Shown: one piece after another, positions 9,039-17,922 of the stretch
How the letters are laid out: each line of letters opens with the position of its first letter
How positions within the stretch are numbered: position 1 is the stretch's first letter
DNA from: VAZQ01 sp963758945
Lineage (GTDB): Bacteria > Pseudomonadota > Alphaproteobacteria > Rhizobiales > Xanthobacteraceae
Direction: 5' to 3'
Length of the DNA: 64,000 nt
NCBI GenBank assembly: GCA_963758945.1
Contig: CAVWXY010000016.1
Location: 124,001-188,000 of the forward strand
Notes under the pieces: generated by a model
What the model was told of the DNA's origin: nothing
The model's database searches: none
What the model saw: only the letters and a program-made list of their open reading frames with translations
Program-made: the position numbers and the translations under genes

Positions 9039-10703
9039 TCACCCCACCGGGCGCGAGGCCGAGCGCAGCGAATTGAAGCGCGCCTTCTGCTCGTCGCTGA
9101 GCCCCTCGTAGAATGTCGTCAGCGCGGGCTGCACGGTGCGCACCGCCGCGAGCGTGGCCTCAAGCCGCTTCTCCATGGCCTCGACCCGACCCGTCGGCGT
9201 GAGCGCCTGATAGGCCGGGCATTTGGCTTTGAGCTCGTCGGCCGCCTTGACCGATGCGTTTCTCAGATTGTCGAGCGCGGCACGTTGCACCGGCGTCGGC
9301 TGCACCGCCCGCGCGATGCGGTCGATCGGAAGGTCGGTCACCCCCACCGCCCGCTCGTCGCAGAACTTGCCGAGGTCGCGCCGGTCGTCGCCGGCAGCGG
9401 CGTCGCTGCCCGGCGCGATGGCGTTGAAGCGCGCCTTCTGCTCGTCGCTGAGCGACTGATAGAAGAGATCAAGCGCCGGGCGGACGGTCTGCACCGCCTG
9501 CAACATGACCTCGAGCCGGCGCTCCATTGCGGCGAGCCGTCCGGTCGGGGTGCTGGGCAGGTCCTTGGGGCAACCGGCCTTGAGGATGTCGATGGCGCTG
9601 GCGTTGGCCGCGCGCAGCTCTGCGAGCGCCAGCCGCTGGGCGCCGGTGGGCTCCACCACCTCGCTAATCTGCTCGATCGGCCAGTCGGTCAGATCCGCGG
9701 CGTTGTCGGTGCACACATCGGCGGCGCGCTCCTCCGGCGGCGGGCTGCCGGTGGTCCGCATGACGCGTCGCGCCGGCGCGCCCGCAGTGCGCGCGGGAGC
9801 ACCGACTCGGCCGCCGGCACCGTAGGCATAGTTGCCGTAAATGCCGTAGTAGACGTCGTCGTAGGCATAGGGCCAGAAGTCGTCGTAGGCATAGGGCCAA
9901 TAGACGTAATCGAATACGTCGTAATAGGCGTAGGGCCAGAACACCGGTCCGATCCAGCCGATGACGAAGCCCCTGCGCCACCACGGCCAGTGCGAACGGG
10001 CGAACCAGTGCGAGCCGAAGAAGCGGCCGTGGAAGCGGGCCGAAGCGAAGTGCGTCCGGAACGCCGGATTCGCGATGCCGCGGTGGCCGAAGCCGCCATG
10101 CGGGCCGACGCCCGCATGCCCGTGCAGCCCTGCTGCTCCGACGGTGTGAGCGCCCGCTGCTGCGAATCGATTGCCGGTGCCGCCGAGCCGCGCGTTCGCG
10201 ATGCGGGCGTGCCGGGACTGGAAGGCGCGCCCGGCGAACCGATTGCCGGCGAGCGAGCGGGTTCCGCCCCGCAACGCGCCCACGCGTGTTCCACCGAACG
10301 AGCGGGCACCAACCCTCAATCCGGATCCGCGCGAGGCAAGGCCCAGCCCGCTGCGTCCCCCGAGGCGCATGCCGCTGCGCCCGATGCCGCGCGCGGAAAA
10401 GCCGCTGCGCCCGGCCAGCCCCAATCCACGACCGAACCCGGCCCCGCCGATATGGCCGCCGCCGATGCGCCCGCCGAAGCCGCCGACGTGGCCGCCGCCG
10501 AAGCCGCGCCCGCCGCCGAAGCCGCCGCCGTGACCGCCAAAGCCACCGCCATGACCGCCGAAGCCTCCACCGCCACGGGCGTCCGCGGCGACGGTGATCA
10601 GCGGAATTGCGAGCAGCAAGGTCGCGGCGATGGCGATCCTGGCCTTTAATCCGGGTCGCGCAGGTGCGCGCAATTTCGAACGGTGAGGTTGCGACCGTGA
10701 CAT
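9039..10703 (-). CDS. Gly-rich LTXXQ-motif family protein (Spy/CpxP-like), exported
   Basis: A 554-residue exported protein. After a basic N-terminus and signal peptide (IAIAATLLLAIPLITVAADA), residues of about 45-130 are almost pure Gly/Phe/His/Arg repeats (GGHGGGFGG). Around residues 245-290 come aromatic repeats built on WPYAYDD and YYGIYGNYAY. The C-terminal 240 residues hold two tandem ~90-residue helical repeats, each ending LSDEQKARFN, the LTXXQ motif of Spy/CpxP periplasmic chaperones. The ATG at 10703 is preferred to an upstream in-frame Met because it puts the hydrophobic core at a normal distance. A periplasmic or outer-surface role in envelope stress is likely by family; the Gly-rich portion has no known function. 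Confidence 0.75.
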   Translation of the reverse strand: MSRSQPHRSKLRAPARPGLKARIAIAATLLLAIPLITVAADARGGGGFGGHGGGFGGHGGGFGGGRGFGGGHVGGFGGRIGGGHIGGAGFGRGLGLAGRSGFSARGIGRSGMRLGGRSGLGLASRGSGLRVGARSFGGTRVGALRGGTRSLAGNRFAGRAFQSRHARIANARLGGTGNRFAAAGAHTVGAAGLHGHAGVGPHGGFGHRGIANPAFRTHFASARFHGRFFGSHWFARSHWPWWRRGFVIGWIGPVFWPYAYYDVFDYVYWPYAYDDFWPYAYDDVYYGIYGNYAYGAGGRVGAPARTAGAPARRVMRTTGSPPPEERAADVCTDNAADLTDWPIEQISEVVEPTGAQRLALAELRAANASAIDILKAGCPKDLPSTPTGRLAAMERRLEVMLQAVQTVRPALDLFYQSLSDEQKARFNAIAPGSDAAAGDDRRDLGKFCDERAVGVTDLPIDRIARAVQPTPVQRAALDNLRNASVKAADELKAKCPAYQALTPTGRVEAMEKRLEATLAAVRTVQPALTTFYEGLSDEQKARFNSLRSASRPVG

Positions 10704-10941
10704 GGGCGCTGTCCCTGGCTGGTCCCGCCCGCCGATCGAGCTCACATCACGTGTCGATCGTGGTTTTCTCACGCGGGCGGCAATCCGTCCTCGCGGTCCC
10801 CCGGGAAAGCCGAGCGGCCGCGGACCGGGCGATCATAGCCGCAAAACGGGCAGCCGCCACCGGGCCGTCGGCGCAAATCGCGAGGACGCGTCATCGATTG
10901 CGGCGCCTCCCGCCCGGCAAGGCCGGGTCGCCGGCGTCAGC

Positions 10942-12042
10942 TCAAGACGCCGCCCGCAAGCCGCGCCGCTCCAGCCGGGGCAGCACCGCGTCGCAGAAAT
11001 ACGGCAATTCGTCGAGATAGTTGACGAAGGAGAGCGCGATCCCGCGCACGCCGGCCTTGCTGATGCCGGCGAGCTCCTCGGCCACGCGGTCGGGCGTCCC
11101 GACGAACGGGTAGCCGCCGATGGCGTGGGATGCGAAGTACTGCCGCTTCTTGGCGTACTCCTCGGGCGCAATGGTCTGCGGCGTGATGCTCTTGTTGGCG
11201 AGCATGCCGTCGATGGCGCCCCAGTCCGCGTTCTCGATGATGGCGTGACGGTAGTAGTCCTCCGCCTCCTGCTGGCTCGGACGGCAGATCACCTGCCCGA
11301 CGGTGTAGACCTCGATCTCGCGCCCGAGCTCGCCCGCCGCCTGCTTGATCTCGGCCACCTTCCTGGCATTGCCTTCGAGCGAGGTGCGCGAGCCCGCCGT
11401 CGCCACGAAGAACGCGTCGCAATTGCGCAGCGCGAACGCCTGCCCGACGTCCGACGAGCCGGCATTCATGAGAATCGGCCGCGTGCCGCCGAAGGGCTTG
11501 GGATGGGCGCGCACGCCCTTGAGCTTGAGGAACCGGCCGCTGAAATCGAACTCGTCCTGCTCCGACCACGCGCGCTTGACGGCATCGAGCCATTCCTGGG
11601 CGAAGTCGTAGCGCGCGTCATGCTCGCGCTGGGAGACCCCGAACATCTCGAACTCACCCTCGTTCCAGCCGACCACGAGATTGACGCCGAAGCGCCCTTC
11701 TCCGACGTGGTCGGCGGTGACGAATTCCTTAGCCGCGATCAGCGGATGGAACAGGGGCGCGTGCACCGTCCCGAACACGGTCATGCGCTGCGTCACCGAG
11801 AGGAGGCCGACCGCCCATGTCACGGTCTCGAGCGTGCTGCCGTGAAAATCGGTTTCGCCGCCGTAGCCCTTCCAGCGCCCGATCGGCAGCATGAAGTCGA
11901 TGCCGGCGTCGTCCGCCATGCGCGCGAGGCGGGCGCAGTCCGGCCAACTCGCCGACCAGCGCTCCGGCACTTTGGTGGCGGCGCGGCCGGAGGAGCAGTT
12001 GGCGCCGAAAATGCCGATCTTGAGCGCATTGGCGTTGTACAT
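10942..12042 (-). CDS. LLM-class flavin-dependent monooxygenase
   Basis: A bacterial-luciferase-like F420/FMN TIM-barrel enzyme of 366 residues. Recognisable blocks are the N-terminal beta strand KIGIFGANCSSG, the substrate-loop IGRWKGYGGETDFHG, the GRFGVNLVVGWNEGEFEMFG block typical of the alkanesulfonate/dimethylsulfone monooxygenase branch, and the C-terminal VGTPDRVAEEL. It most likely uses reduced FMN from a separate reductase to oxidise a small organosulfur or related compound. The start at 12042 (MYNANALKIG) matches the family; an in-frame Met at 12132 would add 30 Arg-rich residues. It stands alone with gene-free flanks. Confidence 0.85.
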   Translation of the reverse strand: MYNANALKIGIFGANCSSGRAATKVPERWSASWPDCARLARMADDAGIDFMLPIGRWKGYGGETDFHGSTLETVTWAVGLLSVTQRMTVFGTVHAPLFHPLIAAKEFVTADHVGEGRFGVNLVVGWNEGEFEMFGVSQREHDARYDFAQEWLDAVKRAWSEQDEFDFSGRFLKLKGVRAHPKPFGGTRPILMNAGSSDVGQAFALRNCDAFFVATAGSRTSLEGNARKVAEIKQAAGELGREIEVYTVGQVICRPSQQEAEDYYRHAIIENADWGAIDGMLANKSITPQTIAPEEYAKKRQYFASHAIGGYPFVGTPDRVAEELAGISKAGVRGIALSFVNYLDELPYFCDAVLPRLERRGLRAAS

Positions 12043-12165
12043 CGCGATACGCTCGCGCAGGGATGCCGTGCGGGCCAGCAAGACGTTTCTCCGTCGGGTT
12101 GCGATCGTGTCGAGCGGACGAGCGTAGCGCAATCCACCGGCCGTTCCATCGGCGCGTTAACGTGC

Positions 12166-13721
12166 TCAGCGCCAGAACGGCTTGATCCTGACCAAGGCCG
12201 CGTGGGTATCGCTGGCGCTTTCCAGAACCGCGTCGAGACGCGCGTCCTCGCGACCGGTCAGCAATCCGGCCGCGAAGGCGCGTTTTGGGCTTCCGCGCCG
12301 GCCGTGGTTACGTCCGCGCTCATTGGCGATGGCGGTGATCCTGTCTTCATGCACCGCGATGTCGTTGAGATCGCCGAGGCAATCCTGCACGTGCTCGAGC
12401 GCCGCAAGGAAGCTTTTCCGACGCTTCGACGCCTTTTTTCCAGGGAACAACGTTGGCGAAGAATTCCGACGCGTAACGCACCTTCTTGGCCTGGATGCGG
12501 AGCTTGTGCCGACGCCTCGCATCGAGCTGCGCGAGCTTCCTGCCGCGCTTGCGGATTTTCCGGAAGCGCCGCGTCAATTGCGCGGCGGCCGAGACCTCGA
12601 CGGCGACATCACCGCGATCGCGAACGAGGTCATCTTGCGGCCTTGTCCATTGCCCCACTTCCAGCCATGCCGCGATCTCCAGCATCAAGACACGAAACCG
12701 CGGCGAGCGGATCGCGTCCTGGGCGCGCGCGCGCCGCCGCCCGCTGCTGGGCGAGATCGCGCGACAGGCTCGAGATACCTTCCATTTGCGAATGCCGGCG
12801 TCGCACCGGCGCGACCACGCGCGTCACCAGCACCTCGAGCTCCCGCGCCGGCCCGAGCTCGCCGGCGAGCCATTTCAACTGGTCCTTGAGCGCGGCCGTC
12901 TGCGGATCCTGCAGGATATCGGCGAACAGGGACATGGCCGCCCGCAGCCGCCGCAGTCCGACGCGCATCTGGTGTACGCCTTCGGGATCGCCCGCGAGCA
13001 GCGCCGGCTCATTGCCGGTGACCTGCTTGAGGCAGGCGAGGCCGATGGCCTTGAAGCTGTCGCGGGTGCTGATGCCGGGGGCGAGGTCGATCGGCGCGGC
13101 TTTCACGGGCGCCTCGCCTCGCCCTGCGAGCAGCTCGTATCCGCGCTCGGACTTGCTCTTGAGCCCGAGCTGGGCCGGAAGCGCATGGGCGAGCTCGCGC
13201 GCGAGGTTGAACAACTCCGTCTCGTCGCCGCGCTTGAGCTCGATCTCGATCTCGCACAGCGGCCTGGAGTCGCGGCCGGTGAGGATCTCGCCCTTGTCCA
13301 GCGTCAATACGATGTCGCTGTTGCCGCCGTTGAGCGGATAGGTCGTTCGCCGCACCCGTGTCTCGAAGACAGGCTTGAGCTGCCGGCGAAACTTGCCGCT
13401 GAGCAGCGGCTCGAGCGCAGTACCCCGGGCCAGACGGAGATCAGGCGCTCGACCCTCGATCTCGTTTTCCCATTCGTCGCGCACGAACGGGCCCGAGTTC
13501 CCGGTCGATTTGATCGTCTGAACGTAGCGGTCGCCGCTGCGGCGCACCCGCAACATCACGCCTTTCCTGTGCAGCTTGTGTTTGTCGGTGTCGAAGTAGA
13601 CGGAAACCTCGGTTGCACTCTTGGCCTGCTTTTTCCGCCGGAACAGTGGAATCTTCTTCAGTCGCGGCAGGCTTGCCGGCGGAAGCTCGAATTTTATTTC
13701 GATTTCCTTGGGAACTGGCAT
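12166..13721 (-). pseudogene. CYTH-CHAD domain protein, two frameshifts
   Basis: The N-terminal half is a CYTH triphosphate-tunnel domain (MPVPKEIEIKFEL with the ExExK signature, then YFDTDKHKLHRKGVMLRVRR), the inorganic-triphosphatase YgiF-like arrangement. It is followed by a CHAD helical domain that binds polyphosphate (GVHQMRVGLRRLRAAMSLF). The frame changes at a GC-dinucleotide run near 12721-12735, where the CHAD sequence continues in the next frame (FRVLMLEIAAWLE ... RHKLRIQAKKVRYASEFF). It changes again near the T/A-run at 12434-12446, continuing as KRRKSFLAALEHVQDCLGDLNDIAV to the stop at 12166. The protein is complete once both shifts are corrected, so the breaks may be sequence errors rather than decay. 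Confidence 0.8.
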
Positions 13722-13882
13722 GGCGGTTCGCCTAACTCGTGCATGCGGCAAGCATCGAAGATTAAATCATCAACCGCGAACGGGTCGCAAAGGTTCGAGA
13801 ACTCTCCGTCGGGCATGCCGCCGATGCGGCTGCACGGTACCACGGATGGAGTAACCGCGGAATCCGCGCTACCCTTGCCGCG

Positions 13883-15088
13883 ATGTCAGTCGTTGCCGCT
13901 CGATCGCCGGTTGCCAGGCCCGACGTTGCCGATCTCATGGCGCGCGCGCGCGCGATCGCCGCGCTGGCACGCGAGCAGGCGCCGCGAACCGAAGCCGATC
14001 GTCGCGTCGGCGAGGACATGATCGAGCGCATGCGGCAGGCCGGTCTGTTCCGCATCATGCAGCCGCAGGCCCATGGCGGATACGAGTACGGCTTCGAGGT
14101 CCTCTCCGAATTGGTCGCAGCCATCGCCGGCGGTTGCGGCTCGACCGGCTGGGTCTATAGCTTGCTCGCGTCGCACCAATGGCTCGTCGCCTGCTTTCCG
14201 CCCGCGGCGCAGGACGAGGTCTGGCAGGACCCCGCCGCGCTCGCCGCCGGAACCTATGCGCCGGTCGGGCGGGCGGTGGTGGCGGACGGCGGCTACCGGC
14301 TGTCCGGGACGGGGAGCTTCTGCAGCGGCTGCGACAATGCGCAGTGGCAGTTCCTCGGCGGCATGATCCCGCAGCCGGACGGCACGGCCAAGCCGGGATT
14401 CTTCCTCATTCCCACGGCCGATTGCACGATCGATGACAACTGGCACACCATGGGGCTCGCCGGCACCGGCAGCAAGACCATCGTGGTCCGCGACGCGTTC
14501 GTTCCCGCCCATCGCGCCGTTCCATTCGCCGAGCTTGCCGATGCCACGGCGCCCGGCATGCACGCCAGCCCCAATCCGCTTTATCGGCAATCCTTCCTGG
14601 CGGTGCTGCCGATCGCCATCGTGTCGCCGGTGCTCGGCATGGCGGAGGGCGCGGTCGACGACTTCCTCGCCATGGCGGGCGCGCGCATCACCCGCGGGGC
14701 GGTGGCCGGCGGCAACCGCCGCATGGCCGAGCTCACGACCGTGCAGCTGCGCGTCGCCGAGGCGAGCGCCCTGGTCGATGCGGCGCGGCTCATCATGGCG
14801 CGCGATCTCGCGCAGGCATTCGCCGCTGCCGCGCGCGGCGAGCCGATCGGCGTCGACGTGCGGCTGCGCAACCGCCGCGACCAGGCATTTTGCGTCCGGC
14901 TCCTGGTCCAGGCCATCGATGCACTGTTCCTCGCGGCCGGCGGACAGGGGCTGTTCCTGGAGCAGCCGTTGCAGCGCGCCTGGCGCGATGCGCACGCGGC
15001 TGCCTCTCATATCAGCCTCAATTGGGACTCCACCGGCAGCATGTACGGACAATTCATGCTCGGACTGGAGCCGAAGGGACAGTATTGA
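13883..15088 (+). CDS. Flavin-dependent monooxygenase, acyl-CoA-dehydrogenase fold (HsaA/DszC-like)
   Basis: A 401-residue protein with the acyl-CoA-dehydrogenase architecture: helical N-terminus, middle beta domain (YRLSGTGSFCSGCDNAQW ... DDNWHTMGLAGTGSKTIVV) and C-terminal helices ending RDAHAAASHISLNWDSTG. That ending is typical of the oxygenase components of two-component FMN monooxygenases such as HsaA and HpaH rather than of true dehydrogenases, which carry a catalytic Glu. It needs reduced flavin from a reductase; a candidate reductase of the right family lies far away at 59723-60391. The substrate, probably aromatic, cannot be assigned. Start context is weak, but the ATG fits family length. 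Confidence 0.8.
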   Translation: MSVVAARSPVARPDVADLMARARAIAALAREQAPRTEADRRVGEDMIERMRQAGLFRIMQPQAHGGYEYGFEVLSELVAAIAGGCGSTGWVYSLLASHQWLVACFPPAAQDEVWQDPAALAAGTYAPVGRAVVADGGYRLSGTGSFCSGCDNAQWQFLGGMIPQPDGTAKPGFFLIPTADCTIDDNWHTMGLAGTGSKTIVVRDAFVPAHRAVPFAELADATAPGMHASPNPLYRQSFLAVLPIAIVSPVLGMAEGAVDDFLAMAGARITRGAVAGGNRRMAELTTVQLRVAEASALVDAARLIMARDLAQAFAAAARGEPIGVDVRLRNRRDQAFCVRLLVQAIDALFLAAGGQGLFLEQPLQRAWRDAHAAASHISLNWDSTGSMYGQFMLGLEPKGQY

Positions 15089-15180
15089 GGGCGCCACAGC
15101 AGTTTCCAGTGCTTTTATTCGCTCCGCTTCGTCACCCGCGGGTCCATCTTCTTCACGAGAGCTTGTTGCGAAGATGATGG

Positions 15181-15204
15181 ATTGCCGGGTCAAGACCCGG
15201 CAAT
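15181..15204. repeat. Intergenic hairpin (ATTGCCGGGT arms)
   Basis: Perfect 10-base arms ATTGCCGGGT (15181-15190) and ACCCGGCAAT (15195-15204) with a CAAG loop sit between two convergent genes. The sequence resembles short palindromic repeats scattered between rhizobial genes, and it may also act as a two-way transcription stop. Nothing else is recognisable in 15089-15305. Confidence 0.6.
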
Positions 15205-15305
15205 GACGATCCGGGCTGGGTCAAAGCAGGCGGAAAACGCTCCTAGCCTTATTGCGGAAGGATGATCTTTCCCGAAAGCCGGTACCCACTTTTCGGGATC
15301 GTGCT

Positions 15306-16082
15306 CTACGGCTCCCCGCGTTTCCCGCGGCGGCCGGGTCGAAGCTGCATCAGCGCCCGGCGCGGGAGCCGCGCGATGCGCTCGAGCGCCCGCTCCACCG
15401 CCGCGTCCGGGATGCGCGTGTGCCGCCAGCGGTAGAGCAGGCCGTGCATCAGCCAGATCACCAGAAAGCTGAACACTCCGGCGAACACCACGTCGCTGAA
15501 GAAATGCGCGCCTGCCGCCATGCGCAGCACCCCGACGGCGGCGCCGAAGGTCAGCGCCGCGGCGTAGGCAAACGCGCGCCATTGCGGCGGCACGACAGCA
15601 GCCGGGGCGAGCGTCCAGAACGCTCCCGACGGCTCGCCGGCGACGAAGGAACAGTTCTTCGGACAATCGCCGCGCGGGTCCCACCACGGGCGGAAGTGCT
15701 CGTCGCCGCCGAACTGCGTGACATCGATGGGGCGCGGGCGGCCCCAGTGCTCCTTGAGCACGAGATTGGCGACCACACCCGGCGCCAGCGCCAGCGTGGC
15801 CACCATCAGCACGACCGCGCGGCCAGGAATGATGAGCGGCCGGTCCGGCCGGATGAGCTTGAGCACGGGCGCAATGAAGGCGGGCAAGGAGATGAGCGTG
15901 ACCACCCACATGGCGGCATCGCGCGCGCGCAGGAACGGCGGGTCATAGGCGCGCCAGAACCCGCCGCGTTCGGGATCGAAGAACAGCGCCGCAAGCTTGA
16001 GGTCGAGGTCGGGTCGGATGCCGAACACGAGGCCGACCACGGCGGCGATGGCGAGCGCAATCACGAGGCCGGTACGGTTCAT
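15306..16082 (-). CDS. PAP2-superfamily membrane phosphatase
   Basis: A 258-residue integral membrane protein with about six hydrophobic segments. The three phosphatase signatures are readable: KEHWGRPRP (motif 1), SFVAGEPSGAF (motif 2, with Gly-Ala where many members have a His) and RMAAGAHFFSDVVFA (motif 3, whose His is the predicted nucleophile). Motif 2 in the form SGxxSGAF is common in the undecaprenyl or lipid-A phosphatase branch. It probably removes phosphate from a lipid in the inner membrane facing the periplasm. The C-terminal tail is strongly basic. Confidence 0.88.
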   Translation of the reverse strand: MNRTGLVIALAIAAVVGLVFGIRPDLDLKLAALFFDPERGGFWRAYDPPFLRARDAAMWVVTLISLPAFIAPVLKLIRPDRPLIIPGRAVVLMVATLALAPGVVANLVLKEHWGRPRPIDVTQFGGDEHFRPWWDPRGDCPKNCSFVAGEPSGAFWTLAPAAVVPPQWRAFAYAAALTFGAAVGVLRMAAGAHFFSDVVFAGVFSFLVIWLMHGLLYRWRHTRIPDAAVERALERIARLPRRALMQLRPGRRGKRGEP

Positions 16083-16221
16083 GCGGTCGATCTCCGCGCG
16101 TGTCTAGCCGAGGCGGCAGGCGAGTTCAAATCGCGGCAGCGTGAGGTCACTGCGCAGGAGGCCCGGGGCAGGGTTTCGGAAACCGCTCACCGAGGCAATC
16201 ACGGGCCGAGGATGGGTGGGA

Positions 16222-16428
16222 CTATTGCGGGGGCGGCGGGGCCTGCTCGCGGCAGGCCTGTGTCTCTCCGCGCAGCGGCGACCACCAGTCGCCGCACTTG
16301 TCGCAGCCGGCCAGCAGGGCGCCGAGCACGAGCATCGCGGCGAGCCGGCCGGTGACGGCGGCGCGCCCCGACCTGTGCCCCGCGGCTCGCGTGCTCGCTG
16401 CAGTGACGGCTCGCTGTCGGCGGCCCAT
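16222..16428 (-). CDS. Small Cys-rich lipoprotein
   Basis: A 68-residue reading frame whose end is LAAMLVLGALLAGC followed by DKCGDWWSPLRGETQAC and a proline tail. The LAGC tetrapeptide is a good lipobox, so the mature product would be a lipid-anchored peptide of about 27 residues with three cysteines. The true start may be the internal ATG at 16335, just before the hydrophobic run. It lies 80 bases downstream of rlmN on the same strand. No function is known. Confidence 0.55.
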   Translation of the reverse strand: MGRRQRAVTAASTRAAGHRSGRAAVTGRLAAMLVLGALLAGCDKCGDWWSPLRGETQACREQAPPPPQ

Positions 16429-16508
16429 GCTCAGGTCCCCATGCCCAGGACATCCTATCGCAGATTTCCTAACGGATTTTCGGCGGATGTGAGGCCGGAT
16501 CGGGCCGC

Positions 16509-17798
16509 TCAATCCGTCATGGCCATGGCGCGCAGCGCGAGCCGCTCGCGCGCGGTGAGCTTCTCGCTCGCGCTCTTGAGCTGGCCGCAGGCGGCGAGGA
16601 TGTCGCGACCGCGCGGCGTGCGTACCGGCGAGGCGTAGCCGGCATCGAAGATGATCTCGGAAAATTGCTCGATGCGCTCCCAGTCCGAGCACTCGTAATG
16701 CGTGCCCGGCCAGGGATTGAACGGGATCAGGTTGATCTTCGCCGGGATGCCCCCGAGCAGTTTCACCAGCGCCTTGGCATCGGCAAGCGAATCGTTGACG
16801 CCCTTGAGCATCACGTATTCGAAGGTGATGCGGCGGGCATTGGAGAGGCCGGGATATCCGCGGCAGGCTTCGAGCAGCGCCGCGATCGGATATTTGCGAT
16901 TGAGCGGCACCAGCGCGTCGCGCAAGTCGTCGCGCGCCGCATGCAACGACACCGCCAGCATGCAGCCGATCTCGGCGCCCGCGCGCGCGATGTTCGGCAC
17001 CACGCCGGAGGTCGATAGCGTGATCCGGCGCTTGGAAATGGCGATGCCTTCGCCGTCCGCGACGATCAGCAGCGCGTCGCGCACCGCCTCGAAATTGTAG
17101 AGCGGCTCGCCCATGCCCATCATCACGACGTTGGACACGAGACGATCGCCGCCCTTCTCTCCCGCGCCGGCCGAGGAACGCGGCGTCGAGGTCGCAGCCT
17201 TGGCGCGTTGCCAGTCGCCGAGGCGGTCGCGCGCGACCATGACCTGGCCGACGATCTCGCCGGCGGTGAGGTTGCGCACCAGGCGCTGCGTGCCGGTATG
17301 GCAGAATGTGCAGGTCAGCGTGCAGCCGACCTGGCTGGAGACACAGAGCGTGCCGCGGTCGGCCTCCGGGATGTAGACGCATTCGACCTCGTGCGGCCGC
17401 TCGCCCGTCCGTTCGCCCGGCAGCCGCAGCAGCCATTTGCGCGTGCCGTCGACCGAAACCTGCTCGGCCACGACCTCCGGACGCGCCAGCGTGAAATGCC
17501 GGTCGAGCGCCGCGCGCAGATCCTTCGACACGCTGGTCATCGCGGAAAAGTCGGTGACGCCGCGCACGTAGAGCCAATGCCAGATCTGCTGCACGCGCAT
17601 CTTGCGCTGCGCCGCCGGCACGCCGATGGTGGCGAGCGCCTGCGCCAGCTCGGGGCGCGACAGGCCTATGAGCGACGGCTTCTCCGGTGGCACGTAGCAC
17701 TCGAGCGGCGCCTTCTCGAGCACGCCGGCAGGCGCCGCGGCGGCAACGGGAGAGGCACTGGCAAGCGGAACCATCATCGGACCATCGCGCTCGTTCAT
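16509..17798 (-). CDS. rlmN: Dual-specificity 23S rRNA/tRNA (adenine-C2) methyltransferase RlmN
   Basis: Radical-SAM enzyme that methylates C2 of A2503 in 23S rRNA and A37 in some tRNAs. The 4Fe-4S motif is CTLTCTFCHTG (Cys-x3-Cys-x2-Cys). Nearby are the RlmN-specific SSQVGC before it, VMMGMGEPLYNFEAV, the SAM-binding LSTSGVVPNI and the ECSDWERIEQF region that carries the second catalytic Cys. The length of 429 residues is slightly above the ~380-410 norm because of an Ala-rich N-terminus. A downstream Met could be the true start, but the first lies in a reasonable position. Confidence 0.94.
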   Translation of the reverse strand: MNERDGPMMVPLASASPVAAAAPAGVLEKAPLECYVPPEKPSLIGLSRPELAQALATIGVPAAQRKMRVQQIWHWLYVRGVTDFSAMTSVSKDLRAALDRHFTLARPEVVAEQVSVDGTRKWLLRLPGERTGERPHEVECVYIPEADRGTLCVSSQVGCTLTCTFCHTGTQRLVRNLTAGEIVGQVMVARDRLGDWQRAKAATSTPRSSAGAGEKGGDRLVSNVVMMGMGEPLYNFEAVRDALLIVADGEGIAISKRRITLSTSGVVPNIARAGAEIGCMLAVSLHAARDDLRDALVPLNRKYPIAALLEACRGYPGLSNARRITFEYVMLKGVNDSLADAKALVKLLGGIPAKINLIPFNPWPGTHYECSDWERIEQFSEIIFDAGYASPVRTPRGRDILAACGQLKSASEKLTARERLALRAMAMTD

Positions 17799-17922
17799 CG
17801 CGTCGTGTCATAGCATAGATGGGGTGCTCGGGCGCCACCTGGTAGCGACCGTCGCGGACGCCCGGACGCGCCCGGTTCGGGCCACGATTCGGTGGTTACT
17901 GGCCGCCAGGGAGAAACGGCCC

